A DNA stretch of 33,474 bases, taken from the NCBI GenBank assembly GCA_029555885.1, contig JAKPQT010000209.1, forward strand, positions 1-33,474, read 5' to 3'. This DNA is from Chloroflexota bacterium (GTDB lineage Bacteria > Chloroflexota > Anaerolineae > CG2-30-64-16). The notes under the pieces were generated by a model. The model was given only the letters and a program-made list of their open reading frames with translations, searched no databases and was not told the DNA's origin. Made by a program: the position numbers and the translations under genes. This document shows, piece after piece, positions 16,697-24,190 of the stretch. Each line of letters opens with the position of its first letter. Position 1 is the stretch's first letter.

Positions 16697-18370
16697 ATGT
16701 CGCATTCTGCACACGACGCCGCTGACCTGTCCGCCGTTGCTGCACTGCGGACGGCCGGGCCGTGGGAATCGGTGTTCCATGGCCCGGCCCGCGAGGCGCT
16801 GGAGGCAGTGCTGCCCGGCTATGTCGCGCCGCGGCGCTGGTTCGGCGCGAAGGCGCGCACGATCCGCGCGATCCGGATACAGGAGGCCGTCCCGATTCTG
16901 CCGGCCGCGGTGCTCGCCCTGCTGCGGGTGGAGTACGCCGAGGGCGCACCGGACCGGTACGCGCTGCCTATCGGCTTCCTGTCCGGCGCGGCCGGTCAAG
17001 CCCTGCAAGGGGAGCGGCCCGCAGCCGTGATCGCCAGCCTGCAAGCAGGAGGCGAAACGGGCGTGCTGCACGACGCCGTCTGGGACCCGGCCTTCTGCGC
17101 CGCGCTGCTCGCAGCCATCGACGAGCAGCGGCAGTATGCGGGGATCAGCGGCGACGTGGTCGCCACGGCATCCAGCGCGTTCCCGCGGCTGCGCGGCGCG
17201 GGCACCGCTTCGCTCCCGCCCGTACTGCTGGGCGTGGAGCAGAGCAACACCTCGATCCGGTACGGCGAACGCTTCATCCTGAAGCTGTACCGGCGGCTCG
17301 AAGCGGGCGCCAACCCGGACCAGGAGATCGGCCTGTTCCTTACGGAGCAGGCCGCATTCGCCAACGTGCCGGCGGTGGCCGGGGTGCTCGAATACCGCCC
17401 CCACCCGCCTGCGACCGGTGAGCCGGTGACGCTCGCGCTCCTGCAGGAGTTCGTGACCAACCGGGGCGACGCGTGGCACTACACGCTCGATGCCCTGGCC
17501 GGCTACTATCGGACCGCCCAGCACCCGCTCGGCCCCAGAAGTTTCGACCTGGCGCTGCCCCAGACGCCGCTCCTCGAACTGGTCCGAGACCCGCTCCCTA
17601 CACAGGCAGAACAGCTCATCGGCCCATACCTTGATTCGGCGCGACTGCTCGGCCGGCGCACCGGAGAACTGCACCTGGCGCTGGCGTCCGATCCGGACCA
17701 ACCGGCCTTCGCACCGGAGCCGTTCACGCCCGAGTTCCAGGCCTACCTGCAGCGCAGCATGCGCGAGCTGGTGGATCACAACATGCAGCTCTTGCGGTCA
17801 CGTCTCACGGACCTGCCGGCGTCCGGCAAGGATGACGCACGGGCGGTGCTGGCGCGGGAAGCCGAGATTGCCGGGCGGTTCGATGCCCTGCTGGCGCGAC
17901 CCATCCGCGCGCTGCGCACGCGCATCCACGGCGACTACCACCTCGGCCAGGTGCTCTACACGGGCGACGACTTCATGATCATCGACTTCGAAGGGGAGCC
18001 GGCACGCCCCCTGAGCGAACGCCGGATGAAGCGCTCACCCCTGCAGGACGTGGCCGGGATGCTGCGGTCGTTCCACTATGCAGCCTACGCGGCCTACTTC
18101 GCGCAGGGGCAGGACGGCCAGCCCGCGCCGGAACTGGAAGCGTGGGCGCCCTTCTGGCACCTCTGGGTGTCCGTGGCGTATCTTCAGAGCTATCTGGCCG
18201 TAGCGGATGGCGCGGCTTTCATGCCAGATGAGCCGGAAGACCTCAGACTATTGTTGGATGTCTATCTTGTCGAAAAGGCAGTCTATGAGCTAGGCTATGA
18301 GTTGAACAACCGGCCCGGCTGGGTGCAGATTCCGCTGCAGGGCATCTTGCAGACGGTGCGGGCCGGCTGA
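16697..18370 (+). CDS. mak: Maltokinase
   Basis: Phosphorylates maltose with ATP to maltose 1-phosphate, the donor for GlgE; cytoplasmic. 557 aa. ATG 16697 has AAGGAG (16683-16688) 8 nt upstream. The N-terminal cap shows the family mark PRRWFGAKARTI (about residues 48-59). The aminoglycoside-phosphotransferase-like kinase fold follows, with FILKLYRRLEAGANPDQEIG (ATP-site lysine). The catalytic loop is IHGDYHLGQV (His411, Asp413), and the metal-binding IIDFEGEP has Asp430. RRMKRSPLQDVAGMLRSF after it is highly characteristic of maltokinases. It ends 20 nt before GlgE, as in the Mak-GlgE pairs of actinobacteria and others. No fusion to trehalose synthase is present. Confidence 0.93.
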   Translation: MSHSAHDAADLSAVAALRTAGPWESVFHGPAREALEAVLPGYVAPRRWFGAKARTIRAIRIQEAVPILPAAVLALLRVEYAEGAPDRYALPIGFLSGAAGQALQGERPAAVIASLQAGGETGVLHDAVWDPAFCAALLAAIDEQRQYAGISGDVVATASSAFPRLRGAGTASLPPVLLGVEQSNTSIRYGERFILKLYRRLEAGANPDQEIGLFLTEQAAFANVPAVAGVLEYRPHPPATGEPVTLALLQEFVTNRGDAWHYTLDALAGYYRTAQHPLGPRSFDLALPQTPLLELVRDPLPTQAEQLIGPYLDSARLLGRRTGELHLALASDPDQPAFAPEPFTPEFQAYLQRSMRELVDHNMQLLRSRLTDLPASGKDDARAVLAREAEIAGRFDALLARPIRALRTRIHGDYHLGQVLYTGDDFMIIDFEGEPARPLSERRMKRSPLQDVAGMLRSFHYAAYAAYFAQGQDGQPAPELEAWAPFWHLWVSVAYLQSYLAVADGAAFMPDEPEDLRLLLDVYLVEKAVYELGYELNNRPGWVQIPLQGILQTVRAG

Positions 18371-18390
18371 CCTGGATGAAGGAGGAAGCA

Positions 18391-20376
18391 GTGCTACCGG
18401 AGGAAGGCAGAAATCGCGTCATCATCGAAAGCGTGACCCCCGCAATCGACGGGGGCCGGTTTCCGATCAAACGGATTGTGGGCGACGAAACGACGGTCGA
18501 AGCGATCGCGCTGACCGACGGCCACGATGCGCTCTCGTGTGCGGTGATCTACCGGAAGGAGGGTGCAGCGGAGTGGACCGAGGTCCCGATGACGTTCCTC
18601 ATCAACGACCGCTGGCAGGCCACGTTCACCGTGCAGGAACTCGGCGTGTACAAGTATACGGTGCAGGGCTGGGTGGACCACTTCAAGACCTGGGTGCGCG
18701 ACTTCGCCAAGCGCGTGCAGGCCGGGCAAGACGTCACCGTGGACCTGCAGATCGGCGCGCAACTCGTCGAGGCCGCTGCCGCGCAGGCAACCGGCACTAT
18801 CAAGGACGCGCTGGCGACCTATGCCCAGGCGCTCGCGGCAGGCGGGGAAGAGGGCACGCGCCAGGCGTTATCGGACGAGCTGGCGCAACTGATGGCACGG
18901 CACGGCGTGCGGCAGTTCATCACGACCTATCGGCAGGAGCTGACCATCGTCGTCGATCGCGAACGCGCGCGGTTCGGCGCGTGGTACGAGCTCTTCCCGC
19001 GCTCGACCGCACCGGTGCCCGGCCAGCACGGGACATTCCGGGACGTGGAGGCGCGGCTGCCCTACGTGGCATCGATGGGCTTCGACGTGCTCTACCTACC
19101 GCCCATCCACCCCATCGGCACGGCCTTCCGTAAGGGCCGCAACAACACCACCACCCCGGCCCCGGATGACCCCGGGAGCCCGTGGGCCATCGGCTCCGCC
19201 GAGGGCGGGCACAAGAGCATCCACCCGCAACTGGGCACACTGGATGATTTCCGCCACCTCGTATCCGCGGCCGCGGCCCACGGCCTCGAAATCGCGATGG
19301 ACATTGCCTTCCAGTGCTCGCCGGATCACCCTTATGTCAAAGAGCACCCTCAATGGTTCCGGCAGCGCCCCGACGGCACGATCCAGTACGCCGAGAACCC
19401 GCCCAAGAAATACCAGGACATCTATCCCTTCGATTTCGAGACCGAAGACTGGCGCGCGCTGTGGATGGAACTGAAGAGCATCTTCGAGTTCTGGATTGCC
19501 CAGGGGGTGCGCATCTTCCGGGTGGATAACCCGCACACCAAGCCCTTCGCCTTCTGGGAATGGCTCATCACCGAGGTCAAGCGTGACGCGCCGGATGCCA
19601 TCTTCCTGGCCGAGGCGTTCACGCGGCCCGCGGCCCTCTACGGGCTGGCGAAGCGCGGGTTCACCCAGTCGTACAATTACTTCCCCTGGCGCAACACCAA
19701 GTGGGAGCTGACGCAGTATCTCACCGAGCTGACCCAGACCGAGGTGAAGGACTTCTGCGGCCCGAATTTCTGGCCCAATACGCCGGACATCCTGACCGAG
19801 TATCTCCAGTATGGCGGGCGGGCTGCGCACATCACGCGGCTCGTGCTCGCGGCCACGCTGGGACCGAGTTACGGCATCTACGGCGCGGCCTTCGAGCTCT
19901 GTGAAAACCGCCCCCTCGCTCCGGGCCGCGAGGAATACCTTGATTCGGAGAAGTACGAGATCAAGGCGTGGGACATCCACCGACCGGACAGCTTGCGTGG
20001 GCTGATCGGCCGCGTGAATCAGATCCGCCACGAGAACCCGGCGTTCCATGCCAACCGCAACCTGCGCTTCCACGACATCGACAACGACCAGCTCATCGCG
20101 TTCACCAAGAGCAACGAAGATCGCACGAACGAGGTCCTCGTCGTCGTGAATCTCGACCCGCGCTACCGGCAGTCGGGTTTCATCCACCTCCCGCTGGAGG
20201 ACCTGGGGCTGGACCACCATCAGCCTTTCCAGGTACACGACCTGCTGACGGATGCCCGCTACATCTGGCACGGCCCACACAACTACATCGAGCTCGACCC
20301 GCGCCACCTGCCCGCGCACATCTTCGTCATCCGGCGCAGGGTGCGCACAGAGCACGACTTCGACTATTACCTGTGA
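18391..20376 (+). CDS. glgE: Alpha-1,4-glucan:maltose-1-phosphate maltosyltransferase
   Basis: Transfers maltosyl units from maltose 1-phosphate to the non-reducing end of alpha-1,4-glucan (GH13_3). The first ATG in frame is 18376, but the only Shine-Dalgarno (AAGGAGG, 18379-18385) lies inside that reading. It sits 5 nt before GTG 18391, which I take as the start (661 aa). The N-terminal beta domain (VIIESVTPAIDGGRFPIKR, GWVDHFKTWVRDF) is followed by ARFGAWYELFPRS and the catalytic barrel. Nucleophile Asp379 lies in FRVDNPHTKP and acid/base Glu408 in FLAEAFTRP, 29 residues apart as in characterised GlgE. The LGPSYGIYGAAFELCEN segment is typical. It is co-operonic with maltokinase and is the last gene before the tRNA region. 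Confidence 0.95.
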   Translation: MLPEEGRNRVIIESVTPAIDGGRFPIKRIVGDETTVEAIALTDGHDALSCAVIYRKEGAAEWTEVPMTFLINDRWQATFTVQELGVYKYTVQGWVDHFKTWVRDFAKRVQAGQDVTVDLQIGAQLVEAAAAQATGTIKDALATYAQALAAGGEEGTRQALSDELAQLMARHGVRQFITTYRQELTIVVDRERARFGAWYELFPRSTAPVPGQHGTFRDVEARLPYVASMGFDVLYLPPIHPIGTAFRKGRNNTTTPAPDDPGSPWAIGSAEGGHKSIHPQLGTLDDFRHLVSAAAAHGLEIAMDIAFQCSPDHPYVKEHPQWFRQRPDGTIQYAENPPKKYQDIYPFDFETEDWRALWMELKSIFEFWIAQGVRIFRVDNPHTKPFAFWEWLITEVKRDAPDAIFLAEAFTRPAALYGLAKRGFTQSYNYFPWRNTKWELTQYLTELTQTEVKDFCGPNFWPNTPDILTEYLQYGGRAAHITRLVLAATLGPSYGIYGAAFELCENRPLAPGREEYLDSEKYEIKAWDIHRPDSLRGLIGRVNQIRHENPAFHANRNLRFHDIDNDQLIAFTKSNEDRTNEVLVVVNLDPRYRQSGFIHLPLEDLGLDHHQPFQVHDLLTDARYIWHGPHNYIELDPRHLPAHIFVIRRRVRTEHDFDYYL

Positions 20377-20412
20377 GGGTAAAGGAGAGTAGTCACCAAT
20401 TTCAAACATAGC

Positions 20413-20484
20413 TGGAGTCGAGGCTTCAACCGGTCTGGGCGTGCGAGTGCGTAGCTGACCTAACCGGCTGAAGCCGCGACTCCA
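20413..20484. repeat. Imperfect inverted repeat downstream of glgE
   Basis: Arms 20413-20434 and 20463-20484 match at 20 of 22 positions (arm begins TGGAGTCGAGGCTTCAACCG), with a 28-nt spacer. It lies 36 nt behind the glgE stop and could end that transcript, but no T-run follows. It abuts a 27-nt direct repeat and looks like one unit of a dispersed intergenic element. Confidence 0.7.
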
Positions 20485-20565
20485 ATTGCGTTCGGGGTTC
20501 CCGGACGGCCGGCCATTCGGCTATCCCGAGAACGACCTCGACTCCAATTGCGTTCGGGGTTCCCG
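20477..20565. repeat. 27-nt direct repeat, two copies 62 nt apart
   Basis: The same 27 bases, starting CGACTCCAATTGCG, occur at 20477-20503 and 20539-20565. Between them are GTTC/GAAC-bounded imperfect palindromic sequences (about 20498-20534). The first copy overlaps the right arm of the inverted repeat at 20463-20484. The second copy ends 7 nt upstream of the tRNA promoter. Confidence 0.75.
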
Positions 20566-20572
20566 AATAAGC

Positions 20573-20601
20573 TTGCCAAAGAACGCGTATGCTGGTATAC
20601 T
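20573..20601 (+). promoter_or_regulatory. Promoter of the tRNA gene
   Basis: TTGCCA (20573-20578) and TATACT (20596-20601) with exactly 17 nt between them. Initiation near 20608 would place the mature tRNA 5' end (20615) about 7 nt into the transcript. Confidence 0.75.
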
Positions 20602-20614
20602 GGCAGGCGTCTGA

Positions 20615-21041
20615 GGGCCCCTAGCTCAGCGGTTAGAGCGGCCGGCTCGTGGCGGTCCCGGTGGCGGATGACAGCAATGTCCTCCGTCGCACATCGTCAA
20701 GGGCTGCCCGGCGGGAGACTGCCGGGTGATACCTGCCAAACTCGGGGAAGCCTACGTCATGAAGACATGGTGATCCCGAGCCAAGCCCCGAACTCGTTCG
20801 TGGGGAAGGTGTAGAGACTAGACGGCGGGCACCCGACGGGGACGGCTGCGCAGATCGCATGGCGACCGGCAACCCGATCCTCAGGGTGAAGGGATAGTCC
20901 AGCCCACAAACCCGTCTCCGGGTGCGTCCAGGTCGACAGGCATCAGGCCTGAGAGCCTGGGCGGGCGGAGGTCGCGGGGCGGCGAAAGCCGCAGTGGGAA
21001 GCATAACCGGTTGGTCCTGGGTTCGAATCCCGGGGGGCCCA
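20615..21041 (+). tRNA. tRNA-Ile(CAU) type, interrupted by a group I intron (exons 20615-20647 and 21002-21041)
   Basis: Joining the exons gives a 73-nt cloverleaf without encoded CCA. The acceptor stem GGGCCCC/GGGGCCC is a perfect 7 bp. The D arm is GCTC-AGCGGTTA-GAGC, the anticodon stem GCCGG/CCGGT, the loop CTCATAA (anticodon CAT), the variable loop TGGTC and the T arm CTGGG-TTCGAAT-CCCGG. The D arm, loop and TGGTC variable loop match bacterial tRNA-Ile2, whose C34 is modified to lysidine so that it reads AUA. C4-G69 and C5-G68, as in E. coli tRNA-Ile2, also favour Ile over elongator Met, which remains the alternative. Discriminator A is at 21041. Confidence 0.88.
20648..21001 (+). ncRNA. 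Self-splicing group I intron (IC3-like, tRNA-Ile type), 354 nt, no ORF
   Basis: Boundaries follow the group I rule: the 5' exon ends in T (20647, tRNA position 33) and the intron ends in G (21001). P1 is GGCT/GGTC (20644-20647 with 20654-20657) with the T-G wobble at the splice site. P2 is 20663-20688 with a GCAA tetraloop. P3 is 20724-20728 plus 20732-20737 with 20824-20834. P4 is CTCGGG/CCCGAG (20741-20746 with 20775-20780), followed by CCAAGC. P7 is GACTA/TAGTC (20816-20820 with 20895-20899). P9 is CCCAC/GTGGG (20903-20907 with 20994-20998), enclosing GCGGC-GAAA-GCCGC (20979-20992). The core phrases GTGTAGAGACTAGACGG and GGTGAAGG-ATAGTCCAG are those of the Azoarcus tRNA-Ile and Anabaena tRNA-Leu introns. 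No homing endonuclease is encoded. Confidence 0.93.
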
Positions 21042-21046
21042 TTCAC

Positions 21047-21081
21047 GAAGCGAAGCTGCATCTGCACTTCGCTTCCTTTTT
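21047..21081 (+). terminator. Intrinsic terminator of the tRNA gene
   Basis: GAAGCGAAG (21047-21055) pairs perfectly with CTTCGCTTC (21067-21075), with a small TGC/GCA inner stem, and is followed by CTTTTT. It begins 6 nt after the tRNA 3' end. Together with the promoter at 20573-20601 it makes the tRNA an independent transcription unit. Confidence 0.88.
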
Positions 21082-21099
21082 GTTGAGGAGTTGCGTTCG

Positions 21100-22374
21100 T
21101 TGAGCAAAAGCAAAGTCGCGATCCTGCGCACATCCCCGCGCACGGTCCTGGCCGATTACCATCGCCTGCTGAACCTGGCAGGCTACCAGGATGTCCTGGC
21201 GAAGGATGCGGACACCGCGCTGAAGGTCAACATCTCGTGGCACTTCTTCTATCCCGGCAGTTCCACGACGCCGTGGCAGCTCGAAGGCGTCATCCGCGCG
21301 CTCAAGGCCGACGGCTATGCCCCAAACCTCATCCACGCGTGCCACAACCGCACGGTCGTCATCGACGCGCACCTGGGCGAGCGCGAGAACAAGCAGGTCA
21401 ACGTCGTGGAGGCCCACGGGCTGCGCAACGTGCACCTGTACGAGGGCGAGGAGTGGCTGCCCATCGGGGATGCGGTGGGCGACCTGACGAAAAAGTTCCT
21501 CGTGCTCAACGATGTCTATCCCGACGGGTTCATGATTCCTCGCCGGTTCATCGGCGAGAACATCATCCACCTGCCGACGGTCAAGACGCACATCTTCACG
21601 ACGACGACTGGCGCGATGAAGAACGCTTTCGGCGGGCTGCTCAACGAGCGGCGCCACTGGACGCACCCGGTCATTCACGAAACGCTGGTGGACCTGCTGA
21701 TGATCCAGAAGCGCATCCACCGGGGCGTGTTTGCGGTCATGGACGGCACGTTCGCAGGCGACGGACCCGGGCCGCGCTGCATGATTCCCTACGCCAAGAG
21801 CGTCATCCTGGCGTCGAGCGACCAGGTCGCGATCGACGCGCTGGCCGCCAAGCTGATGGGGTTCGACCCGCTGTCCATCAAGTACATCCGCCTGGCGCAT
21901 GACCTGGGCCTGGGCTGCGGCGACCCGCGGGAGATCGAGCTGGTGGGCGACGTGGACGCAGCCGCGGAGAACTGGCATTTCACCGGCCCGTTCGAGAAGA
22001 TGACGTTCGCGTCGCGGATGCAGCACAAGATTTACTGGGGCCCGCTGAAGAAGCCGATCGAGTGGTCGCTCAAGACCGTGCTTGCGCCATGGAGCTACCT
22101 GGCCTCGGTCGCGTACCACGACACCATCTGGTATCCCTTCATCGGCGCGAAGCGCGTGCGTGCTGCGCTGAGCAGCGACTGGGGGCGGCTCTTCCGCAAC
22201 TGGGAGACGCTGACGCCGGACGAGCAGGGCTTCCCGTCCGTCGGGGATAAGGTGTTGGAGTTGCAGCGGACAGGGGCTTCTGCGTTCCTGCGGTCGTTCG
22301 GCGTCCTGGGCATGGCCGTCAAGGAAGCGCCGGAGTTTGCCGCCAGCCGTCGCCGCAGAGCTGCAAGCCGATAG
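21100..22374 (+). CDS. DUF362 domain protein
   Basis: 424 aa, cytoplasmic, function unknown. A TTG at 21091 is in frame but touches GAGGAG (21085-21090). TTG 21100, 9 nt from that site, is the better start (SKSKVAILRTSP). The DUF362 character is seen in the start KVAILRTSP, in KVNISWHFFYPGSSTTPWQLEGVI (residues about 42-65), in the block IHLPTVKTHIFTTTTGAMKN, and in AVMDGTFAGDGPGPR near residue 215. The typical ASSDQVAIDALAAKLMGFDP follows. The family is often fused to ferredoxin-like Cys motifs, but none is present here. A helical C-terminal third (from FEKMTFASRM) is extra. It follows the tRNA terminator directly and faces the NamZ gene tail to tail. Confidence 0.85.
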   Translation: MSKSKVAILRTSPRTVLADYHRLLNLAGYQDVLAKDADTALKVNISWHFFYPGSSTTPWQLEGVIRALKADGYAPNLIHACHNRTVVIDAHLGERENKQVNVVEAHGLRNVHLYEGEEWLPIGDAVGDLTKKFLVLNDVYPDGFMIPRRFIGENIIHLPTVKTHIFTTTTGAMKNAFGGLLNERRHWTHPVIHETLVDLLMIQKRIHRGVFAVMDGTFAGDGPGPRCMIPYAKSVILASSDQVAIDALAAKLMGFDPLSIKYIRLAHDLGLGCGDPREIELVGDVDAAAENWHFTGPFEKMTFASRMQHKIYWGPLKKPIEWSLKTVLAPWSYLASVAYHDTIWYPFIGAKRVRAALSSDWGRLFRNWETLTPDEQGFPSVGDKVLELQRTGASAFLRSFGVLGMAVKEAPEFAASRRRRAASR

Positions 22375-22463
22375 AACGCTGATGAACGCTGATGGTCATG
22401 ATTTACATGATAGATGCTTTTTGATCTTGAACATCATGATTATCAGCGTCCATCGGCGTTCTA
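22372..22463. terminator. Shared palindromic element between convergent genes
   Basis: Arms 22372-22393 and 22442-22463 match at 20 of 22 positions (arm begins TAGAACGCTGATGAACGCTG). Inside, TCATGAT and ATCATGA extend the pairing. The left arm includes the stop codon of the DUF362 gene, and the right arm touches the stop of the minus-strand gene, so it can act as a bidirectional terminator. It is AT-rich inside and contains a CTTTTT at 22417-22422. Confidence 0.65.
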
Positions 22464-23621
22464 TTATCTGTAGAGCAAGTAGGGTGCGCACTCGCGCCGG
22501 AACTCGCGCTGGGACTCGGCCCAGCCTGCCGCCAGCTCTGCGACGGGCACGCCGGCGGCTAACCCCTCACGTATCGCCGCGTCACCCGTCAACAAGTCGA
22601 AATGCGGCGGATGGCCTTCCCAACTCGACGGCAGGAACGCGCACCGGTCCGGCCCATCGGCCAGGAACGCAGCCACGACGTGCAGCCCCGTCTCCACGGG
22701 TCGAAACATATCCCGGCTGGTCACATGAACCTGCACACCGTGACAGGTCACGCCCATATGCTTGCTGGCCGACGGTACGAAGTGCGCGGGCCGGAAGCGC
22801 ACGCCCGGCAGGTCGAGCGCGTTGAGGCGCCGAGCGATGGCGTACCCGTCGCACCACGGCGCGCCCACCACCTCGAACGGCAGCGCAGTTCCCCGTCCCT
22901 CGGACAGATTCGTCCCCTCGATCAGGCACATTCCTGGATAAACCGTCGCAGTGCTCAGGTGCGGCATGGCCGGTGAAGGCGGCGCCCACGGCAGCCCGGT
23001 GTCATCGAACCACATATGCCGCTGCCAGCCCGCCAGCGGGACGACGTCCAGCTCTGCGCCGAGTGCGCAGCGGTCGTTCATGTAGCGCGCCAATTCGCCG
23101 GTCGTCAGGCCGTGGCGGATGGGGATGGGCAGGATGCCGACGAAAGACTCGAGCCCACGCCGGATACGCGGCCCTTCCACCGCTGCGCCGCCGATGGGGT
23201 TGGGCCGGTCCAGCACGACCACGCGGCAGCCTGCGCGGGCCGCGCCGCGCAGCAGGTAGTACAGGGTGCTGATGAAGGTGTAGAAGCGCGCGCCGACATC
23301 CTGCATGTCGAACAGCAGGACATCCACCCCGTCGAGCATCGCCGGGGTGGGCTCTTTGGCGGACCCGTAGAGGCTGAACACCGGCAGGCCGGTGCGAGGC
23401 TGCACGGCATCGGCCACCGCTGCGCCGTCGGCGGCAGAGCCGTCGAAGCCGTGCTCCGGGCCGTACAGCGCGGTCAGCCGCACGCCCGCGTCCAGCAGCG
23501 CATCGAGCGTGGACGTCAGGTCAGGCAGCACGGCGGCCAGGTGCGACACCAGGCCGATGCGTGCCTGCCGGAGCCAGGCCGGAGACTCGCGCAACAGCCG
23601 GACGATGCCCGTTTCGATCAT
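22464..23621 (-). CDS. namZ: Exo-beta-N-acetylmuramidase NamZ family (DUF1343, GH171)
   Basis: Removes N-acetylmuramic acid from the non-reducing end of peptidoglycan fragments, by similarity to B. subtilis NamZ; used in cell-wall recycling. 385 aa. The frame is open to 23726, but ATG at 23621, with AAGGAGG (complement of 23628-23634) 6 nt upstream, gives the expected start IETGIVRLL. Family marks: LVSHLAAVLPDL, TALYGPEHGFDG (about residues 56-67), LYGSAKEPTPAMLDGVDVLL, LLFDMQDVGARFYTFISTLYY, VVLDRPNPIGG, and MCLIEGTNLSEGRGTALPFE near residue 235. No signal peptide is seen, so it likely acts on imported fragments in the cytoplasm. It stands alone on this strand, with no other wall-recycling gene nearby. 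Confidence 0.9.
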   Translation of the reverse strand: MIETGIVRLLRESPAWLRQARIGLVSHLAAVLPDLTSTLDALLDAGVRLTALYGPEHGFDGSAADGAAVADAVQPRTGLPVFSLYGSAKEPTPAMLDGVDVLLFDMQDVGARFYTFISTLYYLLRGAARAGCRVVVLDRPNPIGGAAVEGPRIRRGLESFVGILPIPIRHGLTTGELARYMNDRCALGAELDVVPLAGWQRHMWFDDTGLPWAPPSPAMPHLSTATVYPGMCLIEGTNLSEGRGTALPFEVVGAPWCDGYAIARRLNALDLPGVRFRPAHFVPSASKHMGVTCHGVQVHVTSRDMFRPVETGLHVVAAFLADGPDRCAFLPSSWEGHPPHFDLLTGDAAIREGLAAGVPVAELAAGWAESQREFRRECAPYLLYR

Positions 23622-23681
23622 GGATGCCCTCCTTGCGGCCGGATTGGCCGAGTGGGTGCCCACCGGTCCGATTGACTGTGG

Positions 23682-23696
23682 ATTCCGCACCGGAAT
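23682..23696. promoter_or_regulatory. Perfect small palindrome in the divergent NamZ/DUF302 spacer
   Basis: ATTCCG-CAC-CGGAAT at 23682-23696 lies midway between two divergent start codons (23621 on the minus strand, 23784 on the plus strand). A TTGACT at 23672-23677 has no fitting -10 box. The palindrome has the form of a small operator; no regulator can be named. Confidence 0.35.
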
Positions 23697-23783
23697 GAGT
23701 CTAGCATCGCGGGGCCTGCCGGTCAATCAGCCCTGCGCTGTAACCACAACCCTCCTGCTGCATCTACATGTGTGGGAGGCAAG

Positions 23784-24170
23784 ATGAGCTACTATTTCAC
23801 CAAAACCGTGCAGATGACATTCGATGAGGCGATCGCCAGGGTGACGGAGGAACTCAAACGGCAGGGGTTCGGCATTCTGACTGAGATCGATGTCAAGGCG
23901 ACGCTCAAGAAGAAGCTCGATGTGGATTTCCGCAACTATCGTATCCTGGGCGCGTGCAACCCGCCCTTTGCGCACCAGGCGTTGCTGGCCGAGGACAAGA
24001 TCGGCACGATGCTGCCGTGCAACGTGATCGTGCAGGAGCACGCACCGGGCCAGATCGAGGTGTCTGCGGTCGACCCGGTCGCCTCCATGGCGGCAGTCGA
24101 GAACAGCCAGTTGGGCGAGGTGGCCGGCGAGGTGCGCGGCCGACTGCAGCGGGTCATTGAGAACGTTTGA
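23784..24170 (+). CDS. DUF302 domain protein
   Basis: 128 aa, cytoplasmic, function unknown. ATG 23784 has GGGAGG (23774-23779) 4 nt upstream; a GTG at 23772 overlaps that site and is unlikely. The full length is one DUF302 domain: MTFDEAIARVTEELKRQGFG, the turn ILTEIDVKATLKKKLDVDF, then RNYRILGACNPPFAHQALLA (about residues 51-70), the diagnostic block, and LLPCNVIV-like strand MLPCNVIVQEH. The Cys in GACNPP and that in LPCNV are conserved in many members. It is a monocistronic gene, divergent from namZ and followed by a multi-hairpin repeat. It has been linked to redox or metal stress in some bacteria, which this sequence neither supports nor excludes. Confidence 0.88.
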   Translation: MSYYFTKTVQMTFDEAIARVTEELKRQGFGILTEIDVKATLKKKLDVDFRNYRILGACNPPFAHQALLAEDKIGTMLPCNVIVQEHAPGQIEVSAVDPVASMAAVENSQLGEVAGEVRGRLQRVIENV

Positions 24171-24190
24171 TCATCTTGGTTTGTAGTTGG

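Noticed and set aside
20548..20814. 88-codon frame overlapping the tRNA and intron, possible homing endonuclease
   Set aside because: It begins in the upstream repeat, crosses the tRNA promoter and has no LAGLIDADG, GIY-YIG or HNH motif; it is a chance frame.
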